From Lentilitoribacter sp. Alg239-R112 (GTDB taxonomy: Bacteria > Pseudomonadota > Alphaproteobacteria > Rhizobiales > Rhizobiaceae): DNA of 64,000 bases. The notes below the pieces were generated by a model, which was given only the letters and a program-made list of their open reading frames with translations, did not search any database and had not been told where the DNA came from. Position 1 is the stretch's first letter. Every line of letters starts with the position of its first letter. The position numbers and the translations under genes were made by a program. The stretch is taken from NCBI RefSeq assembly GCF_900537175.1, contig NZ_LS999834.1, positions 561,406-625,405 of the forward strand, read 5' to 3'. Below, piece by piece: positions 48,000 to 57,817 of the stretch.

Positions 48000-48491
48000 A
48001 TGGTCAAAATCGGAAAATTGTTCTCAAATAAACCAGATGTAGAGCTGCAGCCAGCAGTATCTGACCAGTCACCCCTTATCGCTGATCTTCATACAAAACT
48101 CTTTCGTCGTGGCTGGAGTGCAGACGAATGCGCATCCTTAATAAGCCAAAACACAGTTTTTGGATTTGTCGCACGCCCGATCAATCAATCAAAACCATTA
48201 GGCTTTGTGTTATCTCGTGTCATAGCTGATGAGGCGGAGATCCTTTCTATCGGCACAGATCAACGTGCCCAAAACCAGGGCCTCGGATGGCGTATGATGC
48301 AAGCTGTTATCGGGGAGGCTTCCAAACGTGGTGCGAAAAAATTATTTCTTGAAGTTGATGAAAATAACGAACCTGCTGTCATACTTTATAAAAAAATTGG
48401 CTTTAAGACAGTTGGAAAACGACAAGCTTATTATGACAACGGCGAGGATGCCAAAAGTAATGCGCTTGTATTAGAGTTCAAGCTGAATTAA
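48000..48491 (+). CDS. rimI: GNAT acetyltransferase RimI (ribosomal-protein-alanine acetyltransferase)
   Basis: A 163-aa GNAT-fold enzyme. The acetyl-CoA motif is IGTDQRAQNQGLGWRMMQAV (the R/Q-x-x-G-x-G/A loop), preceded by FVLSRVIADEAEIL and followed by LEVDENNEPAVILYKKIGFKTVGKR. RimI acetylates the N-terminus of S18, though paralogues have other targets. It starts 3 bases after the tsaB stop, and the tsaB-rimI context supports the name. The first 20 residues are a polar extension. Confidence 0.9.
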   Translation: MVKIGKLFSNKPDVELQPAVSDQSPLIADLHTKLFRRGWSADECASLISQNTVFGFVARPINQSKPLGFVLSRVIADEAEILSIGTDQRAQNQGLGWRMMQAVIGEASKRGAKKLFLEVDENNEPAVILYKKIGFKTVGKRQAYYDNGEDAKSNALVLEFKLN

Positions 48492-48526
48492 AGCAATCTT
48501 TAAGAAAATGAGAGGGATTGTTTTAA

Positions 48527-48946
48527 ATGGACAGCGAATTATCTCTTGAAGCCAGATGCGCCAAAGCTGGTTTACGGATGACTGAACAGCGGCGCGTTAT
48601 TGCACGTGTGTTGGAACAATCGGCTGATCACCCCGATGCAGACGAACTACATCGCCGTTCTATTGAAGTTGATCCAAAGATATCCATCTCGACTGTTTAT
48701 CGCACGGTTAATCTGTTTGAAGAACTTGGAATTATTGAACGGCACGATTTCCGCGATGGAAAATCTCGCTATGAAAGCGTCCCTGATGAACATCATGATC
48801 ACTTAATTGATCTCAAATCAGGTAATATCATTGAATTTAACTCACCCGAGATAGAAGAATTACAAGAAAAAATTGCTAAAAAATATGGATTTAAGCTCGT
48901 TGATCATCGACTTGAACTCTATGGAATTCCCTTGAAGAAGGACTGA
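48527..48946 (+). CDS. fur: Fur-family metal regulator (Mur-like)
   Basis: A 139-aa winged-helix repressor. The DNA-binding half contains GLRMTEQRRVIARVLE and KISISTVYRTVNLFEELGII; the metal-binding half has EHHDHLIDL followed by GNIIEF and ends EIEELQEKIAKKYGF, VDHRLELYGIP. It has only Cys11 and lacks the CxxC structural-zinc pairs of E. coli Fur. This matches the alphaproteobacterial Mur type, in which the regulator answers mainly to manganese. AGAGGG precedes the ATG. It lies between rimI and plsC as in other Rhizobiales. Target genes are not visible here. Confidence 0.92.
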   Translation: MDSELSLEARCAKAGLRMTEQRRVIARVLEQSADHPDADELHRRSIEVDPKISISTVYRTVNLFEELGIIERHDFRDGKSRYESVPDEHHDHLIDLKSGNIIEFNSPEIEELQEKIAKKYGFKLVDHRLELYGIPLKKD

Positions 48947-48949
48947 TGT

Positions 48950-49735
48950 ATGTACACGTTTTTACGTGCTGCTAAAATTATCTTAATACTTAGCTTATTA
49001 ACCTTTACCCTTCTTCCTTTTTACCTTCTCGCGCTGTTGTTTCGGGATGATATATCACGATATTTTCCAACCATCTGGCATAAAGTTGCCTGTTGGTCTC
49101 TTGGCATAAAGATAAATCAACGAGGGTCTGTTTCCAAAAAGCAACCTTTAATGATTGCAGCAAATCATTCTTCATGGATTGATATTATTGCATTGGGGTC
49201 CTGCTTTCCGCTGGTGTTCATCGCAAAATCAGATGTAAAAACCTGGCCAATTTTCGGGTTTCTCGCAAAGCTTCAGCGTACAATATTCATTGAACGCACT
49301 AGACGCAGCAAAACCAAAGAACAGGTTGGAGAAATTTCTACACGCATGAAACATGGCGATATCGTTGTGCTTTTCCCCGAAGGCACAACATCTGACGGAA
49401 ATTATGTATTGCCTTTTAAATCGGCTCTTTTTGGTGCGGTTCAACAAGCTCAGACTGATCTTGTTGATCATGAATTATTTATTCAACCCGTTTCAATTGC
49501 CTATCTTACCTCACATGGGATTCCCCTCAATCGCTCAAACCGAAGTTTGGCATCATGGCCCGGGGATGTTGAGCTCCTACCACATCTTAAAAACATCATC
49601 CTTGAAGGATCTATGGGGATTGAAATTACATATGCTGATCCCATTAAATATACCGAGGATATGAGCCGTTCCGAGATTGCAAAACAATGTGAAACCGCTG
49701 TTCGTAGTTGCTTGAATGCATCCCTACGGCAATAA
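48950..49735 (+). CDS. plsC: 1-acyl-sn-glycerol-3-phosphate acyltransferase
   Basis: Inner-membrane enzyme making phosphatidic acid from lysophosphatidic acid. An N-terminal hydrophobic segment (about 5-30) is followed by the HX4D motif in NHSSWIDI (about residue 70), FIERTRRSKTKEQ and the substrate motif FPEGTTSDG, both typical of PlsC. Length 261 aa is normal. It begins 3 bases after the fur stop and is followed by a 62-base gap to miaB. Confidence 0.93.
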   Translation: MYTFLRAAKIILILSLLTFTLLPFYLLALLFRDDISRYFPTIWHKVACWSLGIKINQRGSVSKKQPLMIAANHSSWIDIIALGSCFPLVFIAKSDVKTWPIFGFLAKLQRTIFIERTRRSKTKEQVGEISTRMKHGDIVVLFPEGTTSDGNYVLPFKSALFGAVQQAQTDLVDHELFIQPVSIAYLTSHGIPLNRSNRSLASWPGDVELLPHLKNIILEGSMGIEITYADPIKYTEDMSRSEIAKQCETAVRSCLNASLRQ

Positions 49736-49797
49736 TTTATTGCCTATGGCGCTACGCCATCTATGCAAGGACAATATTTGCCTGTAAATAGCGCTCC

Positions 49798-51183
49798 ATG
49801 AGCACTTTGGATAAACAAACACCCCAGCAAACAAGCGGCAAAGAGAAGAAGGTTTTTATCAAAACTTTTGGCTGCCAAATGAATGTGTATGATAGTGAGC
49901 GCATGAGTGATGCGCTGGCAAAAGATGGCTATTCCGAAACGACAAATGTTGACGATGCAGATCTTGTTTTGCTCAATACCTGTCATATTCGCGAAAAAGC
50001 AGCGGAGAAAGTTTATTCAGATCTTGGCCGGATTAATAAGACAAAAGAAAAACGCCTAGCCGCTGGCGGCAAAGATATGAAAGTCGCTGTTGCAGGCTGC
50101 GTAGCACAAGCTGAGGGCAAAGAAATATTGCGCCGCTCACCAGTTGTGGATTTGGTCATTGGCCCTCAAACATATCACCAACTGCCAAATGCCCTGGAAC
50201 GTGTACATCAAGGCAAACGTGTTGTTGAAACCGAATTTACAGAAGACGACAAATTTGAACATCTGCCAAAGGCGGAGAAGAAACAAATTCGCTCTCGCGG
50301 CGTAACAGCATTTCTAACCGTTCAAGAAGGATGTGATAAGTTTTGCACCTTCTGTGTTGTGCCTTATACGCGCGGCTCAGAAGTTTCTCGCCCTGCAAAT
50401 CAGCTGATATCAGAAGCTGAAAGCCTTGTTGCCGCTGGTGTGCGTGAAATTACTCTGCTTGGTCAAAATGTGAATGCTTGGCATGGCGAAGGCGGTGATG
50501 GGCGCGAATGGGGCCTTGGTGAACTTTTGCATGAACTTGCGAAGATTGAAGGGCTGGACCGGCTGCGTTATACGACAAGTCATCCGCGCGATATGGACCA
50601 GTCTTTGATCAATGCTCATCGTGATATTGAAAAACTGATGCCGTACTTGCATCTACCCGTGCAGTCGGGTTCAGACAAAATCTTGAAATCGATGAATCGC
50701 CGCCATACACGCGATGAATACATCAAACTCATGAAACGCATCCGCGATGTTCGCCCTGACCTAGCGCTGTCCGGAGATTTTATTGTCGGCTTTCCCGGTG
50801 AAACTGAAGAAGACTTTGAAGATACGCTTGACCTCATTAGACAGGTTGAATATGCGCAAGCCTATTCATTTAAATATTCACCTCGTCCGGGCACTCCCGG
50901 TGCGGATTTTGATAATCATGTGCCGGAAGATATCAAAGCGGATCGGCTTAAACGCCTTCAAACCTTGCTCGCAGAGCAACAATTAGCTTTCTCACAACAG
51001 TGTGTTGGCAAGGACATTGATCTTCTTTTGGAGAAAAAAGGTAAGAGAGAGGGACAGTTGATTGGTCGCTCTCCATGGCTCCAAAGTGTAATTGTTGATG
51101 CAAAAGAGTCACAAATAGGCGACATTATAAAGGTTCGAATCACCAGAGCGGCTCCAAACAGCTTGGAAGCCGATATTATCTAG
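49798..51183 (+). CDS. miaB: tRNA-i6A37 methylthiotransferase MiaB
   Basis: Radical-SAM enzyme that methylthiolates i6A37 in tRNA. The UPF0004 domain has three cysteines for the auxiliary cluster ([30 protein letters not shown]), the radical-SAM motif is CDKFCTFC in [17 protein letters not shown], and a TRAM domain follows ([13 protein letters not shown]). Length 461 aa is normal. The start ATG at 49798 has no strong ribosome site. phoH follows after 40 bases; the order miaB-phoH-ybeY-corC-lnt is conserved across Rhizobiales. Confidence 0.96.
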   Translation: MSTLDKQTPQQTSGKEKKVFIKTFGCQMNVYDSERMSDALAKDGYSETTNVDDADLVLLNTCHIREKAAEKVYSDLGRINKTKEKRLAAGGKDMKVAVAGCVAQAEGKEILRRSPVVDLVIGPQTYHQLPNALERVHQGKRVVETEFTEDDKFEHLPKAEKKQIRSRGVTAFLTVQEGCDKFCTFCVVPYTRGSEVSRPANQLISEAESLVAAGVREITLLGQNVNAWHGEGGDGREWGLGELLHELAKIEGLDRLRYTTSHPRDMDQSLINAHRDIEKLMPYLHLPVQSGSDKILKSMNRRHTRDEYIKLMKRIRDVRPDLALSGDFIVGFPGETEEDFEDTLDLIRQVEYAQAYSFKYSPRPGTPGADFDNHVPEDIKADRLKRLQTLLAEQQLAFSQQCVGKDIDLLLEKKGKREGQLIGRSPWLQSVIVDAKESQIGDIIKVRITRAAPNSLEADII

Positions 51184-51223
51184 CCAGAATAAACTGGTTA
51201 AAAATATTCAGGAGTCTACACTT

Positions 51224-52270
51224 TTGACAACACGGCACATGCCTTCAAATTCCTCTACCCAAAATGGTGCATCTGACACCACTCAAATCGAACTTACTTT
51301 TGATAACAATCGCCTCGCGACCATACTTTTCGGCCAATATGACCAAAATCTAGCGCTCATTGAACAAAAACTTGGCATCGACGCGCGCGCGCGCGGTAAT
51401 AACGTGCTTCTCAATGGTTCAGAACGCGAGACAAATCAGGCAAAACGAGCACTTGATTATCTTTATGATCGCCTCCTGAAAGGTGAAGAAGTCGTCGCAT
51501 CCGATGTTGATGGCGCAATCCGTATGGCCATTGCAGCCGATGATCAATTAAGTTTACCCACGATGGAAAGCGCCGCGAAGTTGACAATGGCACAAGTTTC
51601 AACACGCAAAAAAACACTGCAAGCACGAGGCCCAGCACAAGACGCTTATATTCGTGCAATGGAACGCGCAGAACTTGTATTTGGCATTGGCCCCGCTGGA
51701 ACAGGTAAAACTTACCTTGCCGTTGCTTATGCTGCGCAATTGCTGGAGCGTGGACAAGTAGAGCGCATTATCCTATCTCGCCCTGCTGTTGAGGCTGGAG
51801 AACGTTTAGGGTTCTTGCCCGGAGATATGAAAGACAAAGTTGATCCTTATCTAAGGCCATTATACGATGCACTATATGACATGATCCCGGGCGATAAGGT
51901 TGAGCGCGCATTGGCTGCCGGTGTTATTGAGATTGCCCCCCTTGCCTTTATGCGTGGCCGTACACTGGCAAATTCTGTGATTATTTTAGATGAAGCACAA
52001 AACACAACACCTATGCAAATGAAGATGTTCCTCACGCGCTTAGGTGAAAATGGGCGTATGATTGTAACTGGTGATCCAAGTCAGGTTGACCTTCCGCGCG
52101 GTGTTAAATCAGGCCTTATCGAAGCGTTGGATGTGCTACGCGGCATCGAAGGTATTGTAGCCTGCAGGTTCCGCGATACCGATGTTGTGCGCCACCGCTT
52201 GGTTCAAAAAATTGTAACTGCATATGATAACAAGTTTAGCGAAACAAAGAAGCAAGATAGCAGTGAGTAA
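51224..52270 (+). CDS. phoH: PhoH-family ATPase
   Basis: A 348-aa cytoplasmic P-loop protein, probably an RNA helicase- or nuclease-associated ATPase. Walker A is GPAGTGKTYLA (about residue 150), Walker B is VIILDEAQN, and SRPAVEAGERLGFLPGD and GDPSQVDLPRGVKSGL are family signatures. It is preceded by a KH-like region. The best start is TTG 51224, with GGAG 9 bases upstream; an ATG five codons later is possible. It overlaps ybeY by 8 bases, consistent with a joint role in rRNA processing or quality control. Confidence 0.92.
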   Translation: MTTRHMPSNSSTQNGASDTTQIELTFDNNRLATILFGQYDQNLALIEQKLGIDARARGNNVLLNGSERETNQAKRALDYLYDRLLKGEEVVASDVDGAIRMAIAADDQLSLPTMESAAKLTMAQVSTRKKTLQARGPAQDAYIRAMERAELVFGIGPAGTGKTYLAVAYAAQLLERGQVERIILSRPAVEAGERLGFLPGDMKDKVDPYLRPLYDALYDMIPGDKVERALAAGVIEIAPLAFMRGRTLANSVIILDEAQNTTPMQMKMFLTRLGENGRMIVTGDPSQVDLPRGVKSGLIEALDVLRGIEGIVACRFRDTDVVRHRLVQKIVTAYDNKFSETKKQDSSE

Positions 52271-52772
52271 TACATTTCCAAATGTTATCCATAATATCGC
52301 AATCGAAGCTTCACACTGGATTGATGAAAGTGAATTATTTTCTTTAGCAACAAAGTGTATTGATGCCTGCAATACATGGCTTAGCAAACATGAAAACCAG
52401 ATATTTCCTGAAGAAGATATGGAATTGTCATTGCTCTTCACCGATGATGCTTCTATTCAACAAATCAACGTGAAATGGCGCGCGATGGATAAACCGACCA
52501 ACGTGCTTTCTTTCCCAACAAAAGATTTAGGATCTGATGACACGCCGCTGCCCTTATTGGGCGATATTGTGTTTGCGTATGAAACAATTGAGCGCGAAGC
52601 AATCGAGCAAAATAAGAGTTTTGATGCACATTTAAGCCACTTGATGATACACGGCTACTTGCATCTTTTCGGTTTTGATCACATCGAAGACAAAGAAGCC
52701 GAGCATATGGAATTAACCGAGACTGGAATTTTAGCTTCAATTGGCCTATCTAATCCGTATAATGATGCTTAA
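52263..52772 (+). CDS. ybeY: Endoribonuclease YbeY (rRNA maturation)
   Basis: Single-strand-specific metal-dependent endonuclease for 16S rRNA 3' end processing and ribosome quality control. The zinc motif H-x3-H-x5-H is in HGYLHLFGFDH, preceded by NVLSFPTKDL and LGDIVFAYETI. The start is GTG at 52263, overlapping phoH by 8 bases; further-upstream ATGs lie inside phoH. Length 169 aa is normal. corC follows after 23 bases. Confidence 0.94.
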   Translation: MSNTFPNVIHNIAIEASHWIDESELFSLATKCIDACNTWLSKHENQIFPEEDMELSLLFTDDASIQQINVKWRAMDKPTNVLSFPTKDLGSDDTPLPLLGDIVFAYETIEREAIEQNKSFDAHLSHLMIHGYLHLFGFDHIEDKEAEHMELTETGILASIGLSNPYNDA

Positions 52773-52795
52773 CCTGGCAAATAGTAAAAGAGAAA

Positions 52796-53908
52796 ATGAA
52801 CCAACATAACGCGGCGACGCAAGCTCAAACAACAGAGCAAGACTTAATGGGCGAACAGCCCGAAGAAGGCGACAGTCGATCGGAATCTTCAAACGACATT
52901 TCCACTAAAACAAGATCTGGGTCAGGATTTTGGCAAAGACTTAAGCGTGCAATTTTCGGACGTAATGGTGCCGAATCTTTACGTGAAGATATTAGTGAAG
53001 CACTTAAAAACAGCGATGGCCTCGATTCTGCTTTTTCTGCTGATGAACGAGCGATGCTGGATAATATTCTGCTCATGCGTGAAGTTCGAGTTCATAAAGT
53101 CATGGTTCCGCGCGCAGATATTGAAGCTGTTGACCGCTCCATTACATTGGGTGAGTTATTGACGGTATTCGAAAGCTCCGGCCATTCCCGCATGCCAGTT
53201 TTCAATGAAAATTTGGATGATCCAAAGGGTATGGTTCATATTCGAGACCTATTGGCTTATCTTACCAAACAAGCTCGAAATGGTCGTCGCTCATCAAAAT
53301 CACCAACATCGAGAACACCGGCCAAACCTCTTGATTTAACGCGCATAAAGCTTGACAAAACACTTCAAGAGGCAGGCATTATCCGCAGTGTATTGTTTAT
53401 CCCAGAATCCATGCTCGCGGCTGACCTTCTAAAACGAATGCAGGCTACGCGTACTCAAATGGCTTTGGTTATTGACGAATATGGCGGCACCGATGGTCTT
53501 ATTTCGCTAGAAGATATTGTTGAGATAGTCGTCGGCGACATTGAAGATGAACACGATGACGTTGATGGTCCTCTCATCACATCAATGAATGATGGTGTCT
53601 GGCAGGCTGATGCTAAAGCAAGTATTGAAGAATTAACACCAATTATCGAAACTGACCTTACACGCAGCGAAAATGCTGAATATGCTGATACGTTAGGCGG
53701 GTTGATATTTGCAAGCTTAGGCCGCGTTCCTGTTCGCGGTGAAGTGGTTCGAATGGTGCCTAAGTTTGAGTTCCATATTATGGAAGCTGATGCACGTCGC
53801 ATTAAGCGTGTTGAAATTGTACGCCTCAAAACACGTCGCGCGCACAAAACGATCGCCGACACCAATGATGAGGCAGGTAATGACACAAACACGACCGCGG
53901 CTGAATAA
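52796..53908 (+). CDS. corC: CBS-domain hemolysin-family protein (CorC/TlyC-like)
   Basis: A 370-aa soluble protein without the membrane DUF21 part. Two CBS domains (about residues 95-250, MLMREVRVHKVMVPRADIE and MALVIDEYGGTDGLISLEDIVE) are followed by a C-terminal CorC_HlyC domain (ADTLGGLIFASLGRVPVRGE). CorC-type proteins are linked to Mg/Co efflux; older 'hemolysin' names are misleading. It sits between ybeY and lnt as usual. The middle carries an Arg/Ser/Lys-rich insert (about 160-175) between the CBS domains, common in rhizobial versions. Confidence 0.92.
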   Translation: MNQHNAATQAQTTEQDLMGEQPEEGDSRSESSNDISTKTRSGSGFWQRLKRAIFGRNGAESLREDISEALKNSDGLDSAFSADERAMLDNILLMREVRVHKVMVPRADIEAVDRSITLGELLTVFESSGHSRMPVFNENLDDPKGMVHIRDLLAYLTKQARNGRRSSKSPTSRTPAKPLDLTRIKLDKTLQEAGIIRSVLFIPESMLAADLLKRMQATRTQMALVIDEYGGTDGLISLEDIVEIVVGDIEDEHDDVDGPLITSMNDGVWQADAKASIEELTPIIETDLTRSENAEYADTLGGLIFASLGRVPVRGEVVRMVPKFEFHIMEADARRIKRVEIVRLKTRRAHKTIADTNDEAGNDTNTTAAE

Positions 53909-54104
53909 TTGGATATATAATTATACATATCCCCTACAATTTGTTGAAAATTGGCCTCAACCTTTTTGGATGCGCTTGTTCTTAATGCATACAGTCAGAT
54001 AATCTTACTGTCGTGCACGTAAACGATTCGGCTGTGTTACAATTGGCTTTACAAATATTAAATAGCTGTAAATCTAATCTCGTTGCCGACAACCCTAGGA
54101 GTTA

Positions 54105-55694
54105 ATGCCTGACATGTTGGATAAAATTTCCGGCTATATCATGCTGTCCTGGGGAGTTCCTCGATTTGTAATTGCTTTTGGGGCCGGAGCGGTTTTGAAT
54201 TTGGCGCTCGCTCCCATTCATTTTTTTGCAATTATATTCATCTCATTTCCAATATTAATCTGGCTATTGGATGGCGCTAGTGGACAACCCGATAAAGGGC
54301 TTATAAATCGGCAAATACCTGCTTTTTTTTCCGGATGGAGCTTCGGTTTTGGATACTTTGTTGGTGGGTTGTGGTGGCTAGCCAACGCCGTTATCACAGG
54401 AGGGGATGGAGCCTATTGGGCAGTTCCCTTTGCAATCTTCGGATTGCCAGCGTTTTTGGCGATCTTTTTCGGTTGCGCGACAGCATTTGCGAGAATGTTC
54501 TGGAAAGATAATATATCTAGAATTCTGTTACTTTCTGCGAGTTTAGGCATTTTTGAATTCCTACGCGGACATATTTTCACTGGGTTTCCCTGGAACACAC
54601 TTGGATATCTTTCAATGCCATCTCCAATTGCAATGCAATCGGTGGAGATTGTTGGCATATACGGCATGACCATATTGACTGTTGTCGTGGCATCAACACC
54701 TGCGCTTTTCGCCACAAAAACAGGCCTTAAAACAGGCCTTTTTATCAGCTCGATACTCATTACTCTACATGTAGGTTACGGATTAATCGCATCCCATTTT
54801 AATGGTCCAGAAACAACGAGTTCCCACATCGTTCGAATCGTGCAGCCTTCAATTAATCAGTCGGAAAAATGGGATACAACCAAAAGAGAAGAAATATTTG
54901 AGACTTATTTAAAATTGACGGCAGACGATGAGGCAGAAGGCAGTGAGCGCCCATCCATCATTATCTGGCCAGAAACATCGGTGCCCTATATTTTAACCAA
55001 GACCCCAGACGCATTGGCGCAAATTGCAGATACATTGGAATTGGGACAAACATTGATTGTCGGCGCAGTTAGGCTCGAAGGTGACGGACTTAACCCAACG
55101 GATAAATATTATAATTCTATCCATGTTATCGATGATGAAGGTCAGATTTTGGATTCTGCTGACAAGGCTCACCTTGTTCCATTCGGAGAATATCTACCCT
55201 TTGAAAAATTTGCTCGAAACATCGGCCTCACGCCACTTGCTGAAACATTCGGTGGATACACGGCAGCAACAGGACAGAAGACCTTAAAACTTCGCGATGG
55301 GACAGAATTATTGCCCCTCATCTGCTACGAGGCAATTTTTCCTGCATATACAGGTGACAACCAAACCACAGCACAATTCATTGTCAATGTTACAAATGAT
55401 GCGTGGTATGGCATATCGCCTGGCCCTTATCAGCACCTACAGCAAGCGCAAGCAAGATCTATTGAATCTGGCCTACCAATGTTACGCGCTGGCAATAATG
55501 GAATATCAGCTGTGATCGATAACCGCGGCTCAATTTTGTCTGGAATGGGATTGAATTTTGTCGGGTTTATTGACCACTCAGTTCCACCCAAAAGAGGCAC
55601 TATTTGGAGTGAGCAGTCACGAATTTACGCCTTTCTCCTAATTCTAGCCTTAATTGGCGTAGTAATATTACGGATGCATTTACAAAGGCGCTAA
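54105..55694 (+). CDS. lnt: Apolipoprotein N-acyltransferase
   Basis: Inner-membrane enzyme that adds the third acyl chain to lipoproteins. The N-terminal part (about residues 1-225) has six or seven helices with WGVPRFVIAFGAGAVLNLALAP; the nitrilase-like part holds the triad Glu in WPETSVPYI, Lys in KAHLVPFGEYLP and Cys in LICYEAIFP. A last helix ends the protein. Length 529 aa is normal. TAGGAG precedes the ATG. The 196-base gap before it holds no recognisable gene. Confidence 0.96.
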   Translation: MPDMLDKISGYIMLSWGVPRFVIAFGAGAVLNLALAPIHFFAIIFISFPILIWLLDGASGQPDKGLINRQIPAFFSGWSFGFGYFVGGLWWLANAVITGGDGAYWAVPFAIFGLPAFLAIFFGCATAFARMFWKDNISRILLLSASLGIFEFLRGHIFTGFPWNTLGYLSMPSPIAMQSVEIVGIYGMTILTVVVASTPALFATKTGLKTGLFISSILITLHVGYGLIASHFNGPETTSSHIVRIVQPSINQSEKWDTTKREEIFETYLKLTADDEAEGSERPSIIIWPETSVPYILTKTPDALAQIADTLELGQTLIVGAVRLEGDGLNPTDKYYNSIHVIDDEGQILDSADKAHLVPFGEYLPFEKFARNIGLTPLAETFGGYTAATGQKTLKLRDGTELLPLICYEAIFPAYTGDNQTTAQFIVNVTNDAWYGISPGPYQHLQQAQARSIESGLPMLRAGNNGISAVIDNRGSILSGMGLNFVGFIDHSVPPKRGTIWSEQSRIYAFLLILALIGVVILRMHLQRR

Positions 55695-55866
55695 GCAGAG
55701 TGGTCGCAGTATTTCTTGGGGAAATTTGCTTAGTTAGTATTATTTAGTTTATATAGATCTGTAAGCAACGCTATAACTGCTTACTTAGCACAGTTAAGTA
55801 CTCCTGAATTTCATGAGTATAATACTAATAATAAACAACATATAAGTGCTCCGTAAGGATATATTT

Positions 55867-56292
55867 ATGACAGCCATTAAGAAAACTCCGAATCCAATAG
55901 ACATACATGTCGGAAGCCGAATCCGCTTAAGACGTACAATGTTGAGCATGAGCCAAGAAAAACTTGGTGAAGCGCTTGGAATTACTTTTCAACAAATTCA
56001 AAAATATGAAAAAGGGACCAATCGCGTTGGTGCCAGTCGCCTACAAAATATCTCATCTGTTTTGAATGTTCCCGTTGCTTTTTTCTTTGAAGACGCTCCT
56101 GGTGACCCACAAACTGGTCAAGGCGGTATGGCCGAAGCAAACAGCTCAAACTACGTTGTTGATTTCTTGTCTTCATCAGAGGGCTTGCAGCTCAATCGCG
56201 CATTTATCAAAATTGAAGACCCGAAAGTGCGGCGAAAACTTGTTGATCTTGCAAAAGCTCTAGCAGCAAGCAGCGATTCATCTGACAGCTAA
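55867..56292 (+). CDS. praR: XRE-family transcriptional regulator (PraR-like)
   Basis: A 141-aa Cro/C1-type helix-turn-helix protein: VGSRIRLRRTMLSMSQEKLGEALG, then QQIQKYEKGTNRVGASRL and FFFEDAPG, and a conserved tail with FLSSSEGLQLNRAFIKIEDPKVRRKLVDLAKALA. The pattern matches PraR of Rhizobium and Azorhizobium, a regulator of attachment/biofilm and stress-related genes, which is widely conserved in Alphaproteobacteria. AAGGATAT precedes the ATG at 55867; an ATG seven codons upstream lacks this. It lies just before metK, as in relatives. Name assigned from memory of the family, not by search. Confidence 0.85.
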   Translation: MTAIKKTPNPIDIHVGSRIRLRRTMLSMSQEKLGEALGITFQQIQKYEKGTNRVGASRLQNISSVLNVPVAFFFEDAPGDPQTGQGGMAEANSSNYVVDFLSSSEGLQLNRAFIKIEDPKVRRKLVDLAKALAASSDSSDS

Positions 56293-56316
56293 TAAACCAA
56301 TACATCTCTAGAATCC

Positions 56317-56357
56317 AAATTGCCTGCGACTGATTTCAACCCAGTCGCAGGCAATTT
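56317..56357 (+). terminator. Strong hairpin after the PraR-like gene
   Basis: AAATTGCCTGCGACTG (56317-56332) pairs perfectly with CAGTCGCAGGCAATTT (56342-56357), a 16-bp stem with a 9-base loop, followed by CTATTTT. It separates praR from metK. Confidence 0.88.
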
Positions 56358-56524
56358 CTATTTTAGCAATATTTATATTACGTTTTATAAAGAAAATTCC
56401 TTCATAATATCAAAACGATCATTTGCACATATCAAGATATATTTATATCCTTGTATTATATTTTCGATTTACGTAAAAGGTTATACAAATAATTAGCTAG
56501 ACAATCGACTAAGCGAGGAATCTC

Positions 56525-57796
56525 ATGGCACGCGGTAATTATCTTTTCACAAGCGAATCTGTTTCAGAAGGTCATCCAGATAAGGTATGTGACCGAATTT
56601 CGGATGAAATTGTAGATCTAGTGTATAAAGAAGCTCGCAAAACAGGGATGGACCCATTCAAGGTTCGCGTTGCATGCGAAACTCTAACAACAACAAATCG
56701 TGTCGTGATTGCCGGTGAAGTCCGCGTGCCAGATACACTCCTTAAGAAAGACAAAGCTGGAAACATCGTCAAAGACGCTGCTGGCCTTCCCGTTGTAGCT
56801 GCTGGACGCTTTAGATCAGCTGCGCGACGCGCAATCCGCGATATTGGCTATGAGCAAGACGGTTTCCACTGGAAAACAGCACGTGTGGATGTGCTTCTTC
56901 ACGGTCAATCACCGGACATCGGTCAGGGTGTTGATAGTGCTGCGGATAAACAAGGTGAAGAAGGTGCTGGCGATCAGGGCATAATGTTTGGGTACGCATG
57001 TCGCGAAACAGAGGCACTTATGCCCGCACCAATCTATTATTCGCACAAAATTCTGGAACTACTCGCTGCGGCCAGAAAATCCGGTGAAGGCGATGCGGCC
57101 AAACTAGGACCAGACGCAAAAAGTCAGGTCACGGTCCGTTATGTTGATGGCATACCGCATGAAGTAGATTCAATTGTGCTTTCAACTCAGCATCTTGATG
57201 AAAGTTGGGATCAAAAGAAAGTTCGCCAAGTATGTGAACCATATATCCGAGAAGCTATGGGTGATTTACCAATTGCTGAAGATTGCACATGGTACATTAA
57301 CCCGACAGGAAAATTCGTCATTGGTGGCCCTGACGGGGATGCAGGCCTTACTGGGCGTAAAATTATCGTAGACACCTATGGCGGTGCAGCGCCTCACGGT
57401 GGTGGCGCTTTCTCAGGTAAAGACACGACAAAAGTTGACCGCTCTGCGGCATATGCCGCACGTTATTTAGCCAAAAATGTCGTGGCGGCAAAACTTGCTG
57501 ATAAATGTACTATCCAACTTTCCTACGCAATTGGCGTTGCGCAACCTTTATCAGTCTATGTTGATTTGCATGGCACTGGTAAGGTTTCAGAAGACGTTAT
57601 CGAGGCTGCCATTCGTGAGAACATGGATCTCTCTCCAACAGGCATTCGCAAACATCTTGATCTTAACAAGCCAATTTATGCCCAGTCTGCAGCTTATGGT
57701 CACTTTGGTCGTAAACCTGGTAGAAACGGCTCGTTCTCTTGGGAAAAAACAGACCTTACGGCTGCTTTAAAACAGGCAGTAAAGAAAGCAGCTTAG
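56525..57796 (+). CDS. metK: S-adenosylmethionine synthetase
   Basis: Makes SAM from methionine and ATP. Motifs in order are [16 protein letters not shown] (about residues 17-32), [12 protein letters not shown] (about 147), [20 protein letters not shown] and the phosphate loop [19 protein letters not shown]. Length 423 aa, the longer alphaproteobacterial form with an insert near residue 200. GCGAGGAA precedes the ATG. The AT-rich 167 bases upstream, after the terminator, hold its promoter; I looked for and did not find a SAM-type riboswitch. trmB follows after 21 bases. Confidence 0.97.
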   Translation: MARGNYLFTSESVSEGHPDKVCDRISDEIVDLVYKEARKTGMDPFKVRVACETLTTTNRVVIAGEVRVPDTLLKKDKAGNIVKDAAGLPVVAAGRFRSAARRAIRDIGYEQDGFHWKTARVDVLLHGQSPDIGQGVDSAADKQGEEGAGDQGIMFGYACRETEALMPAPIYYSHKILELLAAARKSGEGDAAKLGPDAKSQVTVRYVDGIPHEVDSIVLSTQHLDESWDQKKVRQVCEPYIREAMGDLPIAEDCTWYINPTGKFVIGGPDGDAGLTGRKIIVDTYGGAAPHGGGAFSGKDTTKVDRSAAYAARYLAKNVVAAKLADKCTIQLSYAIGVAQPLSVYVDLHGTGKVSEDVIEAAIRENMDLSPTGIRKHLDLNKPIYAQSAAYGHFGRKPGRNGSFSWEKTDLTAALKQAVKKAA

Positions 57797-57817
57797 AAAT
57801 TTTCTGAGAGTTCCTCA

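Noticed and set aside
55695-55866. AT-rich gap before the PraR-like gene considered as a replication origin or mobile remnant
   Set aside because: No DnaA boxes, iterons, terminal repeats or transposase fragments are visible; it reads as an ordinary promoter region.
56358-56524. Possible SAM riboswitch before metK
   Set aside because: The region is very AT-rich and shows none of the conserved SAM-I, SAM-II or SAM/SAH blocks.
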